Origin: Desulfobacter curvatus DSM 3379
Lineage (GTDB): Bacteria > Desulfobacterota > Desulfobacteria > Desulfobacterales > Desulfobacteraceae
Assembly (NCBI RefSeq): GCF_000373985.1
Contig: NZ_KB892906.1
Location: 3,345 to 11,937, forward strand
Length of the DNA stretch: 8,593 nt
Reading direction: 5' to 3'
Both the position numbers and the translations under genes were made by a program. Of this stretch, positions 5,430 through 8,593 are shown piece after piece (the first letter of the stretch is position 1; every line of letters begins with the position of its first letter). Below the pieces are notes generated by a model. That model ran no database searches. It had not been told where the DNA came from and was given only the letters and a program-made list of their open reading frames with translations.

Positions 5430-5883
5430 TCATACCAAAGGGCTTAATTATCAGATTTTACGGCATTTTTAAGCACTTTTTTCCATATAGTGTTATGTAG
5501 AAACCGTGAATATTATTGTGTATTTTTTTTCATATCAGTGGCAAATAATTTCACAATTACAACTCGTGCCAATCCACGCAAGCACCATATTTTCCATCCT
5601 TCTCTCCTCATTTTTATCGACAAGATCTTCCCCAAGCAAGCATCATAGCCGTCATTTTCAAAATCCACGGATTTATCGCCTCCAGGTGGTACAGAAATCA
5701 TAACGAAGCCTTACCCATACGGTCAGTTATAGGGGCGGGGGCTTTATTGACAGTGGCTTCAAACCACAGACCGCCATCGTGAGGCAGTACCACCCCACCA
5801 AGCACCTCACCTAAAACCCACAACTTAACAGCACACCATCCCCCCTCCCCCTGTTCAGTGATCAAGCGGGAGAAAAACCATCA
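5430..5883. other. intergenic region without supported genes
   Basis: About 450 bp between the sigma-54 promoter and the mobile operon. A 62-codon minus-strand frame (5513-5701) reads somewhat like protein but has no ribosome binding site, homologue or context to support it. The part nearest 5430 would hold any enhancer site for the sigma-54 promoter, but I see no clear palindrome. Two C-rich tracts (around 5800 and 5840-5855) are present. I see nothing else. Confidence 0.5.
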
Positions 5884-5922
5884 AAAGGGCTTGTCCATTT
5901 CGGGCAGGCCCTTTCGTATTTT
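5884..5922 (+). terminator. hairpin with short T-tract upstream of the mobile operon
   Basis: A 13-bp stem AAAGGGCTTGTCC (5884-5896) and GGGCAGGCCCTTT (5902-5914), two pairs being G-T, with a 5-base loop, followed by CGTATTTT. It has the form of an intrinsic terminator but no plus-strand gene lies before it in this window. It could be the end of a lost gene, insulation for the operon, or an attenuator in its leader. Confidence 0.65.
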
Positions 5923-5945
5923 AACCCGAAGCAAAGGAGATTTTT

Positions 5946-6188
5946 ATGAAACCTTTCAGCCAAGTATTCAAAGCCCCATGTCCATGTTGCCAAAGGTCCA
6001 TGACGGCAACCAGGAGATCAATTACCAACCAAACTCGATTCTTCGCCTGTGCCTGCGGTCATCGTGAGTGGATCACAGAAAAGCAGTTTGAGGTCATCAC
6101 GGGCCGGTGCTTCCTCTGCGGCAAACGGGACTGTTCCACAAAGGACCACAGGTTCAACGGTATTATTCCAGCAGGCATGGGCCTGTAA
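5946..6188 (+). CDS. small Cys-rich putative zinc-binding protein
   Basis: This is an 80-residue protein of unknown function. The cysteines fall into groups, CPCC (12-15), CACGH (35-39) and CFLCGKRDC (55-63) with H68, so one or two zinc ribbons are likely: the first between the 12-15 and 35-37 pairs, the second between C55/C58 and C63/H68. A run of basic residues between the groups (TATRRSITNQTR) would suit nucleic-acid binding. AGGAGA (5935-5940) precedes the ATG. It heads a run of five plus-strand genes that includes an ArdC-type protein, so a role in a plasmid or integrative element is inferred from context only. Confidence 0.8.
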   Translation: MKPFSQVFKAPCPCCQRSMTATRRSITNQTRFFACACGHREWITEKQFEVITGRCFLCGKRDCSTKDHRFNGIIPAGMGL

Positions 6189-6220
6189 ATCACACCATCA
6201 ATACCAAAAAGGAGGTTTTC

Positions 6221-6532
6221 ATGCTTGAACACATTTCAAAAACCAGAACATTACAACGTTTTACACAACCACCGGATGATTTACCTCGCTCTGGAACCAT
6301 CAGATTTATCCGTAAGGAAGACCCTGACTGGAAAGAACGCCTAATCACACCAAAGCAGTTCTGGTATATCCGGCTCCTTGCCCAGCAAAACAGTATCAGC
6401 ATCGAACATCTGAATAATAGGTGTTTTCGGCAATTTGGAGCCGATTTGAGCACGATGAAAAGAACAGACGCATCAAGTGTTATCCAAGACCTCAAACGCT
6501 CGTTAAACGAAGAATACAAGCCATTTCATTAA
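6221..6532 (+). CDS. small protein with a plasmid/phage-type helical domain
   Basis: This 103-residue protein starts at the ATG at 6221, chosen because GGAGG (6211-6215) sits six bases upstream; the frame is open further upstream but has no ribosome binding site there. Residues 43-93 (ITPKQFWYIRLLA, HLNNRCFRQFGADLS, DASSVIQDLKR) match the pattern of a three-helix domain (ATxKQxxYIxxLA, then fG, then Ls, then AS-x-LI) often found at the C-terminus of phage and plasmid DNA-metabolism proteins. That pattern is remembered, not searched. The N-terminal part is basic (TIRFIRKEDPDWKER). It lies 32 bp after the Cys-rich gene and 24 bp before the ArdC-like gene, clearly the same operon. Confidence 0.8.
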   Translation: MLEHISKTRTLQRFTQPPDDLPRSGTIRFIRKEDPDWKERLITPKQFWYIRLLAQQNSISIEHLNNRCFRQFGADLSTMKRTDASSVIQDLKRSLNEEYKPFH

Positions 6533-6556
6533 CATTTTTAAGCAGGAGAACTAGCA

Positions 6557-7363
6557 ATGAACAAGAACATCCAAACCGTCCTAAAATCAATCGTATCCGC
6601 CTTTGAAAGTGGGAATGTGCCCGAGGCCGTTGCTGTTGCAAGCTTCCCCATCCCCGACATCCCCAGCGCTCAGTGGAGCTTTACAAATCGCACCATACAG
6701 TTCCTCTCAGGAACTGCGGATGCCAGGGGATATAAGCAGTGGAAAGAGGTTGACCGCTACGTGAAAAAGGGCTCCAAGGCAATTTACATCCTGGTGCCGT
6801 GTTTTCGTAAACAGGTTGATGAAGACACGCAGGAAGAACAGCAAGTGTTGAGCATGTTCAAGGCTATGCCCGTGTTTCGGGTTAAAGATACCGAAGGTGA
6901 GCCCCTGGATTACCAAAACATTGAACTGCCCGAATTGCCATTACTTCAGAGGGCGTATGACTGGGGCATAGATGTTAAGGCGGTTCCAGGCAATTACCGT
7001 TATTACGGATATTTTTCCCCCGCCCGCAAAGAAATCGCCCTCGCTACACCGTCGGAGAAGACCTTTTTTCATGAGCTGTCGCATACAGCGGATCACATCA
7101 TCAAAGGTGAATTGAAACCAGGTCAGGCCCCGTTCCAGGAGATCACAGCCGAGCTGTCAGCCCAGGCCTTGTCCCGTATTGCGGGTAAAAGTATTGAGGA
7201 TACCACAGGCAACAGCTTTCGCTATATCAGCCATTACGCCCAAAAGGTAAAGATGAGCCCTGAAAAAGCCTGCCTGCGGGTGCTGTCCGATTGCGAAAAA
7301 ATTATCAATCTAATCCTCCATGGCCGTGCCGACGGCATTGAAAACAGCCAGAAAGTAGCATGA
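6557..7363 (+). CDS. ArdC-type antirestriction / zincin-like metallopeptidase domain protein
   Basis: This 268-residue protein has the two-part layout of ArdC-like proteins. The N-terminal half (about 30-110) carries the ssDNA-binding ArdC motif ARGYKQWKEVDRYVKKGSKA (56-75) and YILVP. The C-terminal half is a zincin-like peptidase with HELSH (172-176) and a downstream glutamate in ITAELSAQAL (E199) as likely third zinc ligand. ArdC of conjugative plasmids protects incoming single-stranded DNA from type I and II restriction. The peptidase activity is inferred from the motif. At 268 residues it is shorter than typical ArdC (about 300), mainly at the N-terminus. CAGGAG (6543-6548) supports the start. 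Its presence marks this operon as accessory, from a conjugative plasmid, integrative element or phage. Confidence 0.9.
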   Translation: MNKNIQTVLKSIVSAFESGNVPEAVAVASFPIPDIPSAQWSFTNRTIQFLSGTADARGYKQWKEVDRYVKKGSKAIYILVPCFRKQVDEDTQEEQQVLSMFKAMPVFRVKDTEGEPLDYQNIELPELPLLQRAYDWGIDVKAVPGNYRYYGYFSPARKEIALATPSEKTFFHELSHTADHIIKGELKPGQAPFQEITAELSAQALSRIAGKSIEDTTGNSFRYISHYAQKVKMSPEKACLRVLSDCEKIINLILHGRADGIENSQKVA

Positions 7364-7381
7364 TGAAAGGAGAAAAAAATT

Positions 7382-7570
7382 ATGAAAATAAAAACAATTT
7401 GTGCCTGGTGTGGTGGATTTATTTCAGAGACCAATTGCCCTGAAACGAAAAACTCCCAGGTTTTGGCAAAGGCTGGCGTGATGGTAAGCCACGGCCTTTG
7501 CTCAGCTTGCCGCCTGGCCATCGAAACGAGATACGGACTGAACCAGAATGGAGGTAATGAAAATTTGTGA
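7382..7570 (+). CDS. small putative zinc-ribbon protein
   Basis: This is a 62-residue protein with CAWC (7-10), C19 and GLCSAC (38-43). The pattern C-A-x-C at the N-terminus and S-H-G-[IL]-C-x2-C near the C-terminus is like the zinc-binding segment seen at the end of PAS and response-regulator proteins (CAWCxxI ... SHGICPEC), here as a free-standing miniature. AAAGGAG (7366-7372) lies nine bases before the ATG. It follows the ArdC-like gene by 18 bp. Function unknown; metal binding is likely, nucleic-acid or protein binding is a guess. Confidence 0.8.
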   Translation: MKIKTICAWCGGFISETNCPETKNSQVLAKAGVMVSHGLCSACRLAIETRYGLNQNGGNENL

Positions 7571-7694
7571 TTTTTTCCCGGATTGGGATGACATTGGGTT
7601 GGCCGGGGCCATGGCAGAAGAAATGGCCGAAGAAGAATTTGAACGCCGCCGCATTGAGGCTGAATGCGAAGCAGACGAAGACCCAAAAGAATAA
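7557..7694 (+). CDS. 45-residue acidic protein overlapping the upstream gene
   Basis: The frame starts at ATG 7557 inside the last codons of the zinc-ribbon gene (14-base overlap, different frame) and ends with TAA at 7692-7694. The product begins MKICDFFPDWDDIGLAG and continues with an acidic, strongly helical stretch (MAEEMAEEEFERRRIEAE). GGAGG at 7550-7554 is only two bases from the ATG, closer than normal, so translational coupling to the preceding gene is likely. The methionine at residue 19 is an alternative start, without a good binding site. It is too short to name. The strongly biased composition and tight packing behind a real operon argue that it is expressed. Confidence 0.6.
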   Translation: MKICDFFPDWDDIGLAGAMAEEMAEEEFERRRIEAECEADEDPKE

Positions 7695-7784
7695 CGTCCA
7701 TCCCTTCTTTTCCTTCCCCTACCTTCCTCCTCCCCCTCGGGGAATAAACTAAGGCACAATATCAGAATAAAACCTTCCAAAGCA

Positions 7785-8593
7785 TCAATCAGAATAGAAC
7801 GGTATGTCAACCGCCCATTGCTCAATGCCCTTGATTCGGAAAATTTGATTCTCTATGATTTGCATGGCCTGTTTTGTCAGACTTACGCCTTTTTTATAAG
7901 TTTTTTCCACGAAGGTTACAACTGGACGCCAGCCTTTCCAGGTCATTGTTCTCGCTAATCCTAAAATTTTTTCAACCTTGTCCAGAAGTTCTCCATTCCA
8001 ATGTTGTTCCAATCTGCCCCAAACTCTTTCTACAGGGTTGTATTTACTGTGATAGGGTGGATAGTAAGCTAAACTAATGCTCACAGAATTCTTCTGAGAA
8101 AAAGTCACCAGACGATTCATGAATTGGCTTCTCCGGCTGCTGTTTTCTGGTCCATTATCTAAATTTAGGACCAAGGTATGTGGATCATATTTTTCTTTAA
8201 GAGTCGGCCATAATTGTTCTAAAGCATCGACTATAAAATCTGCTGTAATATGACTTTCGGTAAAATAAAAGAAGGGTTCATCTGTTGCCGGAATGAATAT
8301 ACCAAAAAGCTTTAAAAGCGTATCTGGTTGGAAATCATGATCACAGGCTCGTAAGCCATAACGATTGTATCCGCCTCGTGAAAATGGTCCCACTTTTATG
8401 ACGGCTTTTGCATCCATTGACAATCTTATTATCCCCGGATTCGAATCTGCTATCCTGTTGATATTATGAACATAGTCAAATATAAAATTCACTTCTGGAA
8501 TTTTTTTTTAGGTTTGCATTTGGTCACTTTTTTCAAACGATAATCCAGCTGGTTCATTTTCCTGTTAATCGTTATGACCGAGGGAATATCATC
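7785..8593 (-). CDS. ISAzo13-like transposase, 3' part, two frames joined at an A9 run
   Basis: The gene enters from the right edge of the window and ends with TGA at 7785-7787. The main frame covers 7785-8507 after its upstream stop; its visible body from GTG 8490-8492 is 235 residues. It has the DDE-type triad D27 (LSMDAK), D112 (LNLDNGPE), E155 (YNPVERVWG), followed by LEQHWNGELL, as in ISAzo13-family (DDE_Tnp_ISAZ013) transposases. The 8593-8510 part continues the protein in the other frame (NRKMNQLDYRLKKVTKCKPKKK) and then stops at TGA 8489-8491 unless the ribosome or polymerase slips by one on the nine A residues (8501-8509). Joined by one extra base, it reads KPKKKIPEVNFIFDYV, which is what this family shows. 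It is thus either a slippage-expressed transposase or a frameshifted pseudogene. The 5' end is outside the window. Confidence 0.85.
7785..8593 (-). mobile_element. ISAzo13-family insertion sequence, partial
   Basis: This is defined only by the transposase gene. The left end must lie between 7695 and 7785, since the acidic gene ends at 7694, but I could not identify a terminal inverted repeat or target duplication because the right end is outside the window. It sits directly downstream of the ArdC operon, whose terminator it may have displaced. Confidence 0.6.

Noticed and set aside
5513..5701. 62-codon minus-strand frame
   Set aside because: Reads somewhat like protein but has no ribosome binding site, no recognised domain and lies upstream of the PEP-CTERM promoter; not enough to call a gene.
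5747..5775. TTGACA as a promoter for the accessory operon
   Set aside because: No acceptable -10 follows at 16-18 bases, and the terminator-like hairpin would lie between it and the first gene.
5760..5815. CRISPR-like or attachment-site repeats
   Set aside because: Only a 6-bp inverted match (GTGAGG/CCTCAC) is visible; no regularly spaced repeats and no tRNA gene.
6107..6220. longer N-terminus for the 103-residue protein
   Set aside because: The extension overlaps the preceding Cys-rich gene and has no ribosome binding site, whereas ATG 6221 has GGAGG at good distance.

Overview
The window looks like chromosomal DNA of a Gram-negative, probably Desulfobacterales-type (deltaproteobacterial) bacterium. 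This is an inference from the combination of a sigma-54 enhancer-binding protein, clustered Hsp20 genes, a PEP-CTERM exported protein behind a sigma-54-type promoter and c-di-GMP riboswitch-like leader, and an ISAzo13-type transposase. No single marker in the window fixes the species.

Region by region. 1-600: the 3' end of a sigma-54-dependent Fis-type regulator. 651-1256 (minus): an unrecognised 201-residue protein in which two ribbon-helix-helix-like segments can be seen in tandem. It is transcribed divergently from 1443-3574, an apparent operon of three different Hsp20 small heat-shock proteins and a class I SAM-dependent methyltransferase. Strong hairpins without T-tracts lie in the first two intergenic gaps, and a clear intrinsic terminator at 3675-3712 closes the operon. 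3713-4350 holds no convincing gene. It contains an imperfect 30-bp direct repeat, protein-like but stop-interrupted reading frames on the minus strand, and a nested inverted repeat.

4352-5429 (minus) is a complete transcription unit: a sigma-54 -24/-12 promoter, a GEMM-I-like (cyclic dinucleotide) leader starting within a few bases of the predicted transcript start, a possible switching hairpin, a PEP-CTERM secreted protein, and a terminator. 5430-5883 carries no supported gene.

5884-7694 is a compact plus-strand operon of mobile-element character: two Cys-rich putative zinc-binding proteins, a small helical-domain protein, an ArdC-type antirestriction/metallopeptidase protein and a 45-residue acidic protein that overlaps the gene before it. 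7785-8593 (minus) is the 3' part of an ISAzo13-like transposase gene whose two coherent reading frames are joined across a run of nine A residues.

Three functional themes emerge: proteostasis with a possible tandem-RHH autoregulator, a surface/extracellular protein under nitrogen-type sigma factor and second-messenger control, and an accessory segment of antirestriction and transposition genes.
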